A stretch of DNA of 64,000 nt from Chloranthus sessilifolius. Its lineage: Eukaryota; Streptophyta; Magnoliopsida; Chloranthales; Chloranthaceae. Shown piece after piece: positions 45,635 through 57,193 of the stretch (position 1 is the first letter of the stretch; each line of letters begins with the position of its first letter). Below the pieces are notes generated by a model that worked only from the letters and a program-made list of their open reading frames with translations, was not told the DNA's origin and ran no database searches. The DNA lies in contig CM037588.1 of assembly GCA_021018995.1 (NCBI GenBank), positions 38,995,000-39,058,999 of the forward strand, in the 5' to 3' direction. A program made the translations under genes and the position numbers.

Positions 45635-45830
45635 CAAATGATTTGAATTAATGCAATTTACCTATTTCCTCTAAATAATAATAATAATAATAATAATTAT
45701 TATTATTATTATAAATAAATAAAATCATTTTTGTTCTCAAAAAAAAAAAAAAAAATTATACCACTGACAATTGCTTTAGATTTGCTTTAAATTTTTTTCT
45801 CTTCTTTTCTTGTTTTTATTTTTTTAAAGC

Positions 45831-46196
45831 GTCATTGTTTGCACCTCTGCTAATATAATCTCACCCAGTCAAAAAGGTAAGCTTACCATTAATTAGACGA
45901 GAGATCGTTTTTCTTCCCAATCTTCCTGAATGGATCTTGAGATCATGAGTACACCATCATATAGTTAAGTTTTTTATTCAATATGTCACATGATTTTTCG
46001 GTCATTTTTTGGGGATGTGAGCCAATGGAACCAAAAACTGACCCAAAAATTGAATGTTTGATGATATGCCCATGATCTCAAGAATTTTATGGAAGATTGG
46101 GAAGAAAATGATCTCCATCGTCTGATTCAAAGCAATCAATGACTTTCAGATGAGGTGAGATTAGATTTTCATAGGGTACAAATAATTGTACCTTTG
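45831..46196. mobile_element. Fold-back MITE
   Basis: Arms of over 100 bp are inverted copies. Clear paired blocks are GAGATCGTTTTTCTTCCC (45901-45918) with GGGAAGAAAATGATCTCC (46099-46116), CTTGAGATCATG (45936-45948) with CATGATCTCAAG (46071-46082), and TAATATAATCTCACC with GGTGAGATTAGATT further out. No ORF and no sure TSD. Confidence 0.7.
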
Positions 46197-48756
46197 GGCT
46201 ATTATTTCTATATATACTATATTATCAATTTCGATTGCCTCGTGAAAAAGGTAGTTGCTTTAAGTTAAGATTTTTTTCAAGTCTTTTACACAGTTGTTAT
46301 TTGTCCTTTAGTAAACATGGTTAGATTTAGTTTTTGTAGGAAAACCTCACAAGGCAATATGGGATCAAGTGGGGATGAGAACCTAAAAGAAATTGGTGCT
46401 GTGGAAGTGTCCTTATTTGTTTTACAAAGAAATTTGATTAAAACGGCCATTGCTACTTGCTAATGTACTTTCGATTTTCTCATGTTCCAAGTCGGTTGAG
46501 ATGCTTCAAAAGAGACTTCATGTTGTGTGAAATTGATGACTGCTCTGTTTGATTACTTGAGCCATGTTTGGTAAACCTTTTAAAGGAGCACTTTCCAAGT
46601 ACTATAAGGAGGTACATCACATGGTGATTCTCGAATATTATTTCTCAAAAAGATCTATCGCTGCTGAAAATGGTGTTATGTGAGAAGCCACAACTTCTCA
46701 ACGCTAGCTTCAATTAGAGGTGGTTAGGTCGTGAAATGTGTTTTTCACCCAACATTTTTATCTTGAAAAGTGTTTTTTGAAAAAGGATTGAAAACAGGGC
46801 CTTCGAATTGAGCTCTCTTGGAAGTGAATTAGAATTCCATACTTCCTTAGAATTGAATGCCCTTGGCAGTGGCACTTTTCTTGTTTAATTATGTGACTTC
46901 CATAAAAATGCAATTGAACCGTTTAATTACATTCTTTAGGACAAATTCATGTGAATTTGGAAAAGGTTATTTATGGCAAATGCAAATAAAAGAAAAAACT
47001 GAATTTTAAGATACTTCATTCCAATTATTTGGTAATGACTATTTTGCCCATAGAGTTGCCACTTCAGCTGATTTATGCATGGAATTGAAGAATAACTACA
47101 ATGTAATTGGTTCGTGGAATTCCACGTGTCCCACATCAATTCACTCCCCACACCTTTAAATTCCCCTATCAAACAAAAAATATGCAGAATTGGCAATTCA
47201 ATTCCACCCAAGAATTGTTCAGAATGTCAATGTTTTCTTCTCCACAACAATTTTGATGCAAATCCATGGATTTAATATCTTTTTTAAACAAACCATATGG
47301 AATAATAGCATACGACTATGGTGTCCAGTAGGAAAAATCTACAGCTCTAGTAGGTTGAGCAACTAGAATTAGTCTCACTACACTACCACTGCAGCTCTCT
47401 TGGTATGCGCTCAAGACTGAGCAATGAGAGTATCAGTGTCTATATTCTCGCAACTAAGAGCTCCCATCCTATGATGAAGCTATGAAGAGTATATACCTTG
47501 AGGAGTGAGCCCTGCCCCCCAACCCTACTCTATCGGCAAGCAAAGGGACCTAACGATCCGAAAATGATGCATTCATAAGGTTGACAGCTGAATCCATGAA
47601 CTGCAGAAAGAAGCCACTTAGAGATAATTAAGAACATAGCCAGCAAGCAGAGAGATTATGATTGCATATTAAGAGGAAGACATATTTGACCTCTAGTGTG
47701 TGTGTATATATATATATATAACATTGTAATGAGTCGGTAACATAATGCAAATCCGACGTGGGGCTGGCTGGAGGGAATATAAGATTTTATCATTTTTTTC
47801 CCCTATCTCCCATTTTGTAGAGATTTGACAGGGGAAACCTTTGGCATGCCCTTTGGGGTGTTAATATGATAATTGAGGGTTATCATCTAATGGATATGCA
47901 AACCCAGAAGGGTTGTGGATGCAATGACCTCTGAAACCAACCAAATTACTAAGGATGGGGCTAAAGTTGTTCCACCATTTTTTTCATAACCCTTGGCTAT
48001 ATGAACTGGAAGGAAATTGTGTTCGAGTATGATGCAGAATAATCATGTTTGAAAATCTGACACCAACCAAACCGCTAAGATTCATAATCAGTTAGGCATC
48101 TCGATCTTTTAATCTATCATTCATTTGTGTTGAGAGGTAAACATAGCCTAAGTCACGGGGGGTGGATTATATTTATCTTATTTATAGGACTCTTTACCTT
48201 CAACGGGAACCGTCCACATTATGGCAAATAAATTTTTTGGAGAAAACAGAAATCATTAACAGCAAAAGTTTGCTGACTAAGACATTAAAAAAAAATTACG
48301 AGTTGCACTGGGACCTGAAAGATGGCATCACTTAAATCAGCAACTCAAGCACAGTGCACCGGTGAGTAAACTGTAAATCAGTTTTCATCGAACCAGAGAA
48401 TATCAGAATAATTTGAAGTTGCTCCAATTTATACAACAGGTGGAAACTACCATCTCTAAGCACCCCTCAGAAGGAGACGCCCCAGGTACTTATAAAACTG
48501 TGTTTTGTCAAGGGAAAAGTATGCGGGTAATTTTTTCCAAAACATTGGCTGATCCACAATAAATTAATCATCATTCATCACTGTTCCATATATTTAATTT
48601 TCATTTTGTTTATATAAATAGTTGAAATGTGTAAAATGTGCAACTTAGAATATAAGGTTTGAAGCATTTGATTCAAGGAGGCATATAAATGACATTGTAC
48701 CTGAAGAACATATATGATTTACAACACAAATGAAAATAACAAGTTTGGAATGTTAC
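46197..48756. other. Unassigned sequence
   Basis: No gene can be supported. An A/T-rich segment at about 46790-47220 with GGAATTGAA/TTCAATTCC words in both orientations may be a degraded TIR element. A TA microsatellite lies at 47706-47720. A CCGGTGAGTA (48358-48367) and a CCCCAGGTACTT (48480-48491) look like splice donors but could not be joined in frame. Confidence 0.5.
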
Positions 48757-48825
48757 CTTTCCCATTGTCCTGAGTTCTCGTCCAACAGGTTCCATAAATT
48801 TCAGGTCGACATTAATAGGCCAAAT
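48757..48825 (-). CDS. Candidate internal exon of an unidentified host gene
   Basis: On the minus strand a pyrimidine-rich tract ending AACTCCACAG precedes 23 codons with no stop (IWPINVDLKFMEPVGREL, then RTMGK), followed by GTAACATT. Both borders fit plant splice sites and the exon is a multiple of three. I do not recognise the protein. The LTR array at 48951 would lie in the intron on its 5' side. Confidence 0.4.
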
Positions 48826-50215
48826 CTGTGGAGTTGCAAGAAAGAAAGGGCAATTTAGATCCTTGTTAATTGCAGGCAAAAAACTGTGACAATAACAAAG
48901 ATATGTACAAGTAGAAACTCAAGAACGAATAAGATATGTACGAGAGCAGTGTAACTGCAACGACCCTGAATTTTTGCTAGTGTTGAATTGTTGACTTTTG
49001 ACGAGAAGTTGAGATTATAGAGAAGTACCCAGAGATCATCACTGCAGGTACATAATTTTCAAGGATGAAATTTTTACAAGGGGGAAAGAATGTAACAACC
49101 CGGATTTTCTTAATTTTATTTAATGGTGTTAAATGTATTTCCACACTATGCACGGTGTTAGTGCCCAACACTGGAACCAACCTTATTTTTTGAAAACCTA
49201 TTTAATCTACGTAACTCTTTTTTCACTTTTCTTATTTTTAATCTTTTAAGAAAACCTAGCCGTACCCTAACTCTTATTCTTTTCTTCATTTATGAATCCT
49301 AGCCGTCACAACCTCTCTCTCTCTCTAGAATCCTAGCCGTCACAACCTCTCTCTCTCTCTCTCTCAACTCATATCTCCCAAAACTCCCTAATAGCTTCCC
49401 TCAAAACTCTCTAGCCTCTTCCCGCTTAACCACTACGAGCTCTTTCAAGTGACTAGATCGAAGGAAGAAGAAGAAAGCTTAGACGAACCGACGCTTTGGC
49501 GCATCGATCTCTTCAGCCCTAACCGACGTAAATCTAATGCCCACGCTTTAATAGGTGGGTACCCATCAATCCTCTCTGTTCTTCTTAGATCCTTTCGTGT
49601 AGGGTGCGTTCAATCGCGCATCAACGGGTATAAAATTTATTTAAACTTTAATGCCTCGTAAATTTGTTGGATGTGCATAGTTAATATCATATTTTTCTTT
49701 TTTAAATATGTATATTTTTGGCTTTGTATATGTTAATTTCTTTCAATTTTGTCCCTTGTGTGGCCGCCACTCGTTCGGACGGACCGGTTTGGGTCCGTTC
49801 AGGACGATCGCCTGTGGCTTCGGTAAAGCTACAGGACGAACCTCCGTGGGCGTCGGACAGACCTACGTGAATTGTATACCCTTTGTTTCTGCGCAGGACA
49901 AACATCTGTGGTTTCATGATGGACGTCTGTCATTTGTCTGCGTATGACGGACCTCTGTGGGCGCAAGACGGACCTCCGTCGTTACTACATCTCCAAATTG
50001 TGTGCATTCACTAATTAAGGTGGAATCTTTGACCCATCATACTGAACTCATTTCTTATCGGAACGTGGCATATGAGTAGTCGAAATTCATCGCCTAGACG
50101 TGATCTTCACGATGTCATTGATGCTTTCAGATTTCGATGTCATCTTCAAAGTAAAAATTTGACTTTTCACGTTTTTCAAGGACATCGAAAATCTTTCTTA
50201 AGATAAAACCCTATG

Positions 50216-51234
50216 TGATGCAGGAACTTGCTAAATGCAATGTTATGGCTGAGATTAGGATTAAAATTAATTTAATAAATTAAAATAACAATTTCTCATA
50301 ACAAATTATAACGAAAATTCTAGAAACTCAATTAGGTGATTTAATTTCGGCCCAAAATAGTGTTACTTTCGTGTACGTTCCCTATCGCGGATCTAGAAGA
50401 CTAGGGTTCTTATGAACGGCTAGATCTCCGATAGTTTTAGGGCATCGAATGAACTCGCAAGCGGGGTCTCTCGATACCAAACGAAAATAAAAGGCTAATA
50501 AAATTAATGATGAATGAAATATTAATTTAGGGATTTTATGAGATCAATAAAATAATTAGGATTACGCTACTTACGCAAACCGTAGATCTAAAGAAGATAG
50601 AGATGGAAGAAGAGTTGGTCTCGCACCAAACCGCAAGCGGGAATTGAAGAATCGCTCTCCGTTTTGAGAGAATCACACTCTCACGAAAGTTTAGAACTCT
50701 CAATTTGCATAAGCAATTTTCATTAATAAAAAACTAATAATAAAAGCGTTTACAAGCCTTTTATATAGGCTAGCCAATGCATAAAATTAGAAATCCTATT
50801 ATAACTCTAATTCCTAATTCAAATAAAAGAAATATCTTAATTCTTCTAAAACAATAAAGTCCTAAAACAATAAAGAAACTAATCCTATTTCTAATAAAAG
50901 AAACAACTTACTTTCTAAAATAAAATAATAAAAGATACTAATCCTAATTCAATTAGGATTCTTGAAATTCGTCACTTTATGTCCAGCTTCCGGAAACTGA
51001 CCATAACTTCTTCAATACTTGTCGAAATTGCTCAAATATTGGCTCGTTGGAAAGCTACTTCGATAAGCTTTCAAATATGATCAATTTCGTATCAATCCGA
51101 CTTCGTTTGACACTTCAAAATAGGTCAAACATACAAGTTACAGGATTAAAAGTTACTCTTCTTTCGATAAGTTACGTTTCTTCTTTCGCCTCCGATATGT
51201 TATAGGCGAGTGCTTGAATCGGATGTCCCCATCA
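50216..51234 (-). repeat. G3 3' LTR
   Basis: 1019 bp. On the minus strand it starts TGATGGGGACATCCG and ends CAAGTTCCTGCATCA. The polyprotein frame enters it by 27 codons. Confidence 0.95.
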
Positions 51235-52010
51235 ACTCTCCCTGGGTTAGACGGATTCATCCCCGATGAATGCTGGTTGTGATAAAGGTCCAAAAGATCC
51301 GGATCAAGCTGCTGAAATTCCTCCTGCGTAATCCAAGTATTCTCTGTGTCGGCCTTGTTCTTCCACTTGACCAAGTACTTTTGAAGTCCCCCATGGTTGG
51401 TGGATACAATGTGATCTTCCAGCATATCTTCGATGAACTCACGGATTTGCCGAGTAGGTAAGGGTAACGGTGTGGGAAGGGGAATAATTGGATCATCGGA
51501 TGTAGAAGGCTCAAAGGGGTTGGCAGGGATGGTTGAAGGGCCATGGAATGGAACTAGGTCCTCCACATTGAAAGTCGTGCTAATCCCCAATTCCGGTGGA
51601 AGGTCTAAGATATAAGCATTAGAACCCGCACGCTTCAAGATCTGATAGGGTCCAGCACCACAAGCTGGTAACTTCTTTGCAACTCCTTGTGGGAATCGCT
51701 CAGGTCTATTTCGAACCATCACAAAATCACCCTCTTGGAATTCTTTGAACCGTTTATGAGAATCTGCAGAGAACTTGTATTTTTCATTCTTTAAATTAAT
51801 TCTTTTCTTAATCTCAACATGCAACTCATGAATGCGATGCGCAAATGTCGATGCAGACTCTGATGACCGATGATGAATGGACATTGGAATGAGATCTACT
51901 GGTGTTCTAGGTTTATACCCATGCACAATTTGGAACGGACTCATGCCTGTGGTTCTATTAACCGAATTGTTATATGCAAACTCAAATGGCTGTGTAAGAT
52001 GGAATCTCAA
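51153..52010 (-). CDS. G3 integrase C-terminus with chromodomain
   Basis: A 285-codon frame with FEFAYNNSVNRTTGMSPF, KLPACGAGPYQILKRAGSNA and FNVEDLVPFHG, then a single chromodomain: GGLQKYLVKWKNKADTENTW then ITQEEFQQLDPDLLDLY. Chromodomains direct chromovirus integration. The frame continues through PGRVDG into the 3' LTR. The four-base overlap with the preceding frame marks a frameshift or stop in what was one polyprotein. Confidence 0.9.
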   Translation of the reverse strand: MRFHLTQPFEFAYNNSVNRTTGMSPFQIVHGYKPRTPVDLIPMSIHHRSSESASTFAHRIHELHVEIKKRINLKNEKYKFSADSHKRFKEFQEGDFVMVRNRPERFPQGVAKKLPACGAGPYQILKRAGSNAYILDLPPELGISTTFNVEDLVPFHGPSTIPANPFEPSTSDDPIIPLPTPLPLPTRQIREFIEDMLEDHIVSTNHGGLQKYLVKWKNKADTENTWITQEEFQQLDPDLLDLYHNQHSSGMNPSNPGRVDGDIRFKHSPITYRRRKKKRNLSKEE

Positions 52011-53092
52011 CTCCTAATGTGCTCGCCCACTAGACACCTTAACAGATTTCCTAAACTCCTATTGACAACCTCGGTTTGCTCGTCAGTTTGGGGATGATAA
52101 GCAGATGAAAATTGTAGTCGAGTCCTCATTTTGTGCCATAGTGTCTTCCAAAAATAACTGACAAATTTAACATCACGGTCAGACACTATCGTCTTAGGCA
52201 AACCGTGTAGACGAACGACCTCATTAAAGAACAGGGTAGCAATGTGACTAGCATCGGAGGTCTTCGCACACGCAATGAAGTGGGCCATCTTAGAGAAACG
52301 GTCCACAACAACGAACACCAAGTCGTGCTTTCGGAGGGTTTTAGGGAGGCCTAACACGAAGTCCATTGATAGGTCTTGCCACGGGGTGTGTGGCACCGGT
52401 AAAGGTGTATACAATCCCGTGTTCTGCCTCTTTTGCTTTGCCAACTGGCAAACACGAAACCGGCTGATAATTTTGGCAACATCTCTAGTGAGATTGGGCC
52501 AATAAAATCGGTCTTCAACCAATGCGACAGTTTTATTGCAACCAAAATGGCCAGCAACCCCTTCGGCGTGTAATTCCCAAACGAGAAAGTCTCGCAAAGA
52601 AGTGCGGGGAATACACAATCGATGTTTCAAGAACATATACCCATCCTGTAGGGTATATTTACTCCCTCTGACAGATTGTCCACTCACAAGTGAGGCATAC
52701 TCTTCGCCAAAATCTGGACATGTGGGGTAATCCTCCACGAGGCGTTCGAATCCGGTTACCTCAACACTTAATGAGTGCAACGTCGCCATTCTATGGCTAA
52801 GCGCGTCAGCCACTCGATTCTCTACACCGGCCCTATGTTTCAGCACAAAGGTAAACCCTTGAAGTTGTTCAACCCATTTCGCATGTCGTGGGTTTAACTT
52901 CTTTTGAGAATTCAAAAATTCCAGGGCTTCATGGTCCGAGAACAAGACGAATTCATGTGGTAGTAGATAGTGTTTCCAATATTTAAGGGATTGGACTACT
53001 GCGTAGAATTCTTTGTCGTACGTCGAGTACTTCTGCTTGGCCGCATTTAGCTTTTCACTTAAATAAGCTATCGAATGGCCCTCTTGGCTCAA
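52007..53092 (-). CDS. G3 RNase H and integrase core
   Basis: A 361-codon frame. RNase H motifs come first: GHSIAYLSEKLNAAKQKYST, EFYAVVQSLKYWKHYL, FVLFSDHEALEFLNSQ and ADALSHR. The integrase zinc region H-x-H...C-x2-C is altered: HAEGVAGHFG is followed by only one clear Cys (FRVCQLAK). The core has [30 protein letters not shown] and the [17 protein letters not shown] Glu. It ends at a stop after GEHIRS; G1 has a stop at the matching place. Confidence 0.9.
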   Translation of the reverse strand: MSQEGHSIAYLSEKLNAAKQKYSTYDKEFYAVVQSLKYWKHYLLPHEFVLFSDHEALEFLNSQKKLNPRHAKWVEQLQGFTFVLKHRAGVENRVADALSHRMATLHSLSVEVTGFERLVEDYPTCPDFGEEYASLVSGQSVRGSKYTLQDGYMFLKHRLCIPRTSLRDFLVWELHAEGVAGHFGCNKTVALVEDRFYWPNLTRDVAKIISRFRVCQLAKQKRQNTGLYTPLPVPHTPWQDLSMDFVLGLPKTLRKHDLVFVVVDRFSKMAHFIACAKTSDASHIATLFFNEVVRLHGLPKTIVSDRDVKFVSYFWKTLWHKMRTRLQFSSAYHPQTDEQTEVVNRSLGNLLRCLVGEHIRS

Positions 53093-53106
53093 TACTCCTC
53101 CGATGC

Positions 53107-54454
53107 CTACGCTTGACGCGTCACACGCAACTTCAAAGACCTTAGAGAAGTCAGGAAGGCCATGACAGGAGCTTTCGTCATTCGAGACTTAATTTCCTTG
53201 AAAGCCTTAGCCGCAGCAGGTGTCCATTTAAACTCCCCCTTTCTGATGCAATCGGTGATAGGGGAAGTTACCGTACTGAAGTTACGGGTGAACCGCCTGT
53301 AAAATGTGGCTAACCCATGGAAGCTACGAACTTCATGAATGTTTCGAGGTTCAGGCCATTCAATGATAGTTGTGACCTTTTCAGGATCTGCAGTCATTCC
53401 ATCAGAGGTCACAACAAACCCTAAGAAGACAACGCGATGTGACATGAATGTGCATTTCTTCAAGTTTGCGTACAACTCTCCTCGGAGAGTCACACAAACT
53501 TGCCTTAAATGGTCCAAGTGTTATTCCTCATTGTGGCTGTAGATGAGGATGTCGTCAAAATAAACCACAAGGAACTTACCAATGAAAGGCCGTAACACTT
53601 GCGCCATAATACGCATAAATGTACTCGGGGCGTTCGAAAGCCCAAAAGGCATGACAAACCATTCGTACAAACCATCTTTGGTTTTGAAGGCAGTTTTCCA
53701 TTTATCCTCGGGACGAACTCTGATTTGATGGTACCCACTCTTCAAATCAATCTTTGAAAAAATTGTGGCACCTACCATCATGTCTAACATATCGTCCAAT
53801 CTTGGTATCGGGAACCGATACTTGACCGTGATCTTGTTAATCGCGCAACTATCCACTCACATCCTCCAAGTTCCATCTTTCTTGGGTGTGAGCATCGCTG
53901 GCACAGCACAAGGACTCAAGCTTTCCTTTATGTACCCCTTTTGGAGAAGCTCATCAACTTGCAACTCCGAGTGTTCGGATGGATTCATACGATAGTGGGG
54001 CAAGTTGGGTAAGGTAGCTCCAGGGACTAGATCGATGGCGTATTGGATGTCCCGTGGAGGTGATAATTCATTTGGAAGGTCTTCGGGAAAGACATCCGCA
54101 AACTCACTCAAGATTGGTTTGACCTCTTTTGGAACCTCAACGCCTGATTCTTTGGACTTTCAAACTGTGACAAGGACATAGACGATGTCCTATGTCTTAG
54201 CGCCTCGTTCAAACTCAAGAGGGCTAACGATGTGAACGGCCTTAGATGTCTTCTCTCTCTAATAGGCTTTTATTACTTGACTTTGTCGACTTCACTGTGG
54301 GTGCCTTTGGAGGTAACGGATTAAGTTGTATTTTCTGACCTTTGTGAGTGAAGGAACACACATTCGATCGACCGAATTGTGTAACATCCATGTCATATAA
54401 CCAAGGCCTCCCGAGGATGATATGCCCTACATCCATGGCACAACATCGCACCAC
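53107..54454 (-). pseudogene. G3 protease end and reverse transcriptase
   Basis: The protease end (HIILGRPWLYD, about 54400) is in a shifted frame. Reverse transcriptase follows: [30 protein letters not shown], then a TGA at 53857 in place of the usual Cys codon. [32 protein letters not shown] and the catalytic YFDDILIYS (about 53545-53570) come next, then a stop at 53521 and a frame change near 53100. The product cannot be made whole. Confidence 0.9.
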
Positions 54455-54489
54455 AAGGTGTCCTTATACGATCCTAATTGTATAGGAAC

Positions 54490-55890
54490 CTAACACCTTT
54501 GTGAAACAGGGATGGATGATGAATTAACCCAAGCAATCTTATAGGATCGTGGGTGAGCTACGGGGGTGAGCCCTAAACGAGAAACTGTACTTTCAGAAAC
54601 CGCATTGGTACAACTTCCACTGTCAACAAGGACTCGATAGGCTTTCATTCCACACGTGGCTATGGTATAAAAGATATTATCCCGTCTCCAATCATCACTC
54701 TCCTTCGATTGGGCTAGAGCACATCTAACCACAAGAACCCGCGAGGCATTATCCTCCCCAACGGGATAGGAGACATCCCTAAGACACGCCATTGTTCGTT
54801 CCCCTACACAATCTTCTTCATCACTAGGGAACGGCGCAGGCTCGTATACTTCAACAGTACCTTCATCATGCTCATTTTCGGTGTCCTCAGCTATGACCAA
54901 ATTTCGAGATGGGCATTGTGCTGCAAAATGTCCGATGCCGTGACACTTATGACATTTATTTTGACCACCACTCTTGGGGCCTTCGAGCATTGGACTCTTA
55001 CCCTTATCGACTCGAGTTACCGGTGTAATAACGGGGTTGGACCTAGCAGACGGGGCACTAATGTTGGGCTTTGACTCAGGTGCATTGAACCGATAACTAG
55101 ACTTATAACTAGATGGAATACTAGTTTTGAGGTATCGTTCTAGCTCTTCGACTTTAGAGAAACATTCGTCTAGATTATCAACAGGGTACGGAATAAGTTC
55201 CCTTTGCAGTTCTGGGCGAAGGCCCATTCGAAATCGGGATAGGGTAACCTTTTCCGGTTCAATCACATCGGCTTGGGTCTTTAGTTCTTCGAACTTATCT
55301 ATGTATTTAATGACCGATGAATTTCCTTGACGCAATGAATGCCACTGATTAAGAATGCGTTCCTCGTAGGATAGAGGAACATATTTATCGCTCAACTGGT
55401 CCATCTCTTCCCAAGTGGAAATGGGAGTAAGACCGCTGGATTGTCTTCGGCGCTCTAGACCCATCCAATAAAGTCGAGCTTGGCCTGTAAGTTTGACCTT
55501 TGCAAAGCATCGCTCTTCGGACATGGCATACCATTCGAAGTAGTTTTTCATACCAGTGACCCACTCGAGAAAGACTTTAGGTTGTCTTTTCCCATCAAAA
55601 TTAGGGGCGTCCATTTTTACTGATTTCATGATTTTATCGTCCTGTTCGATGTGGATTTTGCGACGATGAGGAACTTCCCTCCTACGTTCATGGGTGTGGA
55701 CTCTATTGGGGTTTTCGGCGATGAGCTCATTGATTTCTTCCATGCGGGTTTCTAAAGTTTCATGCCGAATTTGTAGGTCTTGCAACTGTTGTTGCACCTG
55801 ATTGTGGTGTTCATCCATCTGGGCAGTCAAGTCTCTAATAAGGACTTCTAACTTATTGGGATCCATGATGATGCAAGGAAATTTAGACAA
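54490..55890 (-). CDS. G3 gag and protease N-terminal part
   Basis: A 466-codon uninterrupted frame. Residues about 20-65 are a coiled-coil-like QQLQDLQIRHETLETRMEEI stretch, and 90-260 form the retrotrans_gag domain (FLEWVTGMKNYFEWY, LTGQARLYWMGL). An intact zinc knuckle CHKCHGIGHFAAQC lies near 310, and the aspartic protease motif VLVDSGSCTN near 425. The ATG at 55890 (MSKFPC) may be extended; a second in-frame ATG (MDPNKLEV, residue 9) is the more typical gag start. The frame ends at a TAG where the protease should continue. Confidence 0.9.
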   Translation of the reverse strand: MSKFPCIIMDPNKLEVLIRDLTAQMDEHHNQVQQQLQDLQIRHETLETRMEEINELIAENPNRVHTHERRREVPHRRKIHIEQDDKIMKSVKMDAPNFDGKRQPKVFLEWVTGMKNYFEWYAMSEERCFAKVKLTGQARLYWMGLERRRQSSGLTPISTWEEMDQLSDKYVPLSYEERILNQWHSLRQGNSSVIKYIDKFEELKTQADVIEPEKVTLSRFRMGLRPELQRELIPYPVDNLDECFSKVEELERYLKTSIPSSYKSSYRFNAPESKPNISAPSARSNPVITPVTRVDKGKSPMLEGPKSGGQNKCHKCHGIGHFAAQCPSRNLVIAEDTENEHDEGTVEVYEPAPFPSDEEDCVGERTMACLRDVSYPVGEDNASRVLVVRCALAQSKESDDWRRDNIFYTIATCGMKAYRVLVDSGSCTNAVSESTVSRLGLTPVAHPRSYKIAWVNSSSIPVSQRC

Positions 55891-55949
55891 AGACTAGACT
55901 AAATAAAATAAAATAAATTCAAACAAACTTTCCAAAAAAAAAAAAAAAT

Positions 55950-56080
55950 CAGACAAAAGCCAGATGAAAATTTTTAGGCAAAAGTCAGATGAAAATTACA
56001 GAAAAAAAGACAGACGAAAATTTTCAGACAAAAGCCAGACGGATCTGAAAATTACAGACAAAAATCATTATTTCAGATTA
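55950..56080 (-). repeat. G3 leader minisatellite
   Basis: Units of CAGACAAAAGCCAGA with GAAAATTTT spacers, the complement of the G1 leader array. It lies between the primer site and gag. Confidence 0.85.
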
Positions 56081-56160
56081 ATGATTTTTTTTTTTTTTAG
56101 CCCAAAAAAAATAAAAACCTAAAACCTATATGAGCACTAAAACCCTAAAACTAAACTGAT

Positions 56161-56174
56161 GCTCTAATCCCAAT
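56161..56174 (-). promoter_or_regulatory. G3 primer-binding site
   Basis: The minus strand reads ATTGGGATTAGAGC two bases after the LTR end. It is the tRNA-Met type with changes from TGGTATCAGAGC. Confidence 0.6.
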
Positions 56175-56175
56175 T

Positions 56176-57193
56176 TGATGCGAGAACTTACTAAATGCAA
56201 TGTTAGTGCTGAGATTAGAATTAAAATTAATTTAATCAATTAAAATAACAATATCTCATAACAAATTATCACGAAATTTCTAGAAATTCAATTAGGTGAT
56301 TTAATTTCGACCCAAAATAGTGTTATTTTCGTGTACGTTCCCTATCGCGGATCTAGAAGACTAGGGTTCTTATGAACGGCTAGATCTCCGATAGTTTTAG
56401 GGCGTCGAACGAACTCGCAAGCGGACTCTCTCGATACCAAACGAAAATAAAAGGCTAATAAAATTAATGATGAATAAAATATTGATTTAGGGATTTAATG
56501 AGATCAATAAAATAATTAGGATTACGCTACTTACGCAAACAGTAGATCTAAAGAAGATAGAAATGGAAGAAGAGTTGGCCTCGCACCAAACCGCAAGCGG
56601 GAATCGAAGAATCGCTCTCCGTTTTGAGAGAATCACACCCTCATGAAAGTTTAGAACTCTCAATTTGTATAAGCAATTTTCATTAACCAAAAACTAATGA
56701 TAAAAGTGTTTACAAGCCTTTAAATAGGCTAGCCAATGCATAAAATTAGAAATCCTATTATAACTCTAATTCCTAATTCAAATAAAAGAAATACCCTAAT
56801 TCTTCTAAAACAATAAAGTCCTAAAACAATAAGGAAACTAATCCTATTTCTAATAAAAGAAACAACTTACTTTCTAAAATAAAATAATAAAAGATACTAA
56901 TCCTAATTCAATTAGGATTCTTGAAATTCGTCACTTTATGTCCAACTTCCGAAAACTGACCATAACTTCTTCAATACTTGTCGGAATTGCTCAAATTTTG
57001 GCTCGTTGGAAAGCTACTTCGATAAGCTTTCAAATATGATCAATTTCGTATCAATCCGACTTCGTTTGACACTTCAAAATAGGCCAAACATAAAAGTGAC
57101 GGGATTAAAAGTTACTCTTCTTTCGATAAGTTACGTTTCTTCTTTCGCCTCCAATATGTTATGGGCGGGTGCTTGAATCGGATGTCCCCATCA
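56176..57193 (-). repeat. G3 5' LTR
   Basis: 1018 bp. On the minus strand it starts TGATGGGGACATCCG at 57193 and ends AGTTCTCGCATCA at 56176, followed by the primer site. Confidence 0.95.

Larger units (their letters stand above)
39866..45757 (+). mobile_element. L1-type LINE with nested insertion
   Basis: The plus strand carries in order the apurinic endonuclease, reverse transcriptase, zinc-binding zf-RVT and RNase H domains of plant L1 elements, then a 3' tail ending in A17 at about 45739-45757 after an AAT/ATT microsatellite. The element is 5'-truncated or decayed before 39866, and is split by foreign sequence between about 42905 and 44570. No TSD was recognised. Confidence 0.88.
50216..57193 (-). 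mobile_element. Gypsy chromovirus G3, full length but decayed
   Basis: Two LTRs (50216-51234 and 56176-57193) lie in minus orientation, with the exact TSD CTATG (50211-50215, 57194-57198). The interior holds gag, protease, reverse transcriptase, RNase H, integrase and chromodomain in gypsy order. LTR-B shows the unfilled site (ACCTTATGTATTTAG, about 61871). LTR copies differ at roughly one base in fifteen over the first 270 bp, so the insertion is not recent. Confidence 0.95.

Noticed and set aside
46790-47220. MITE with GGAATTG/CAATTCC ends
   Set aside because: Inverted words exist but no defined ends or TSD; kept only as a remark.
48300-48491. Plus-strand exon pair ending CCG/GTGAGT and CCAG/GTACTT
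   Set aside because: Joining them gives a stop after a few codons, and no domain is seen.
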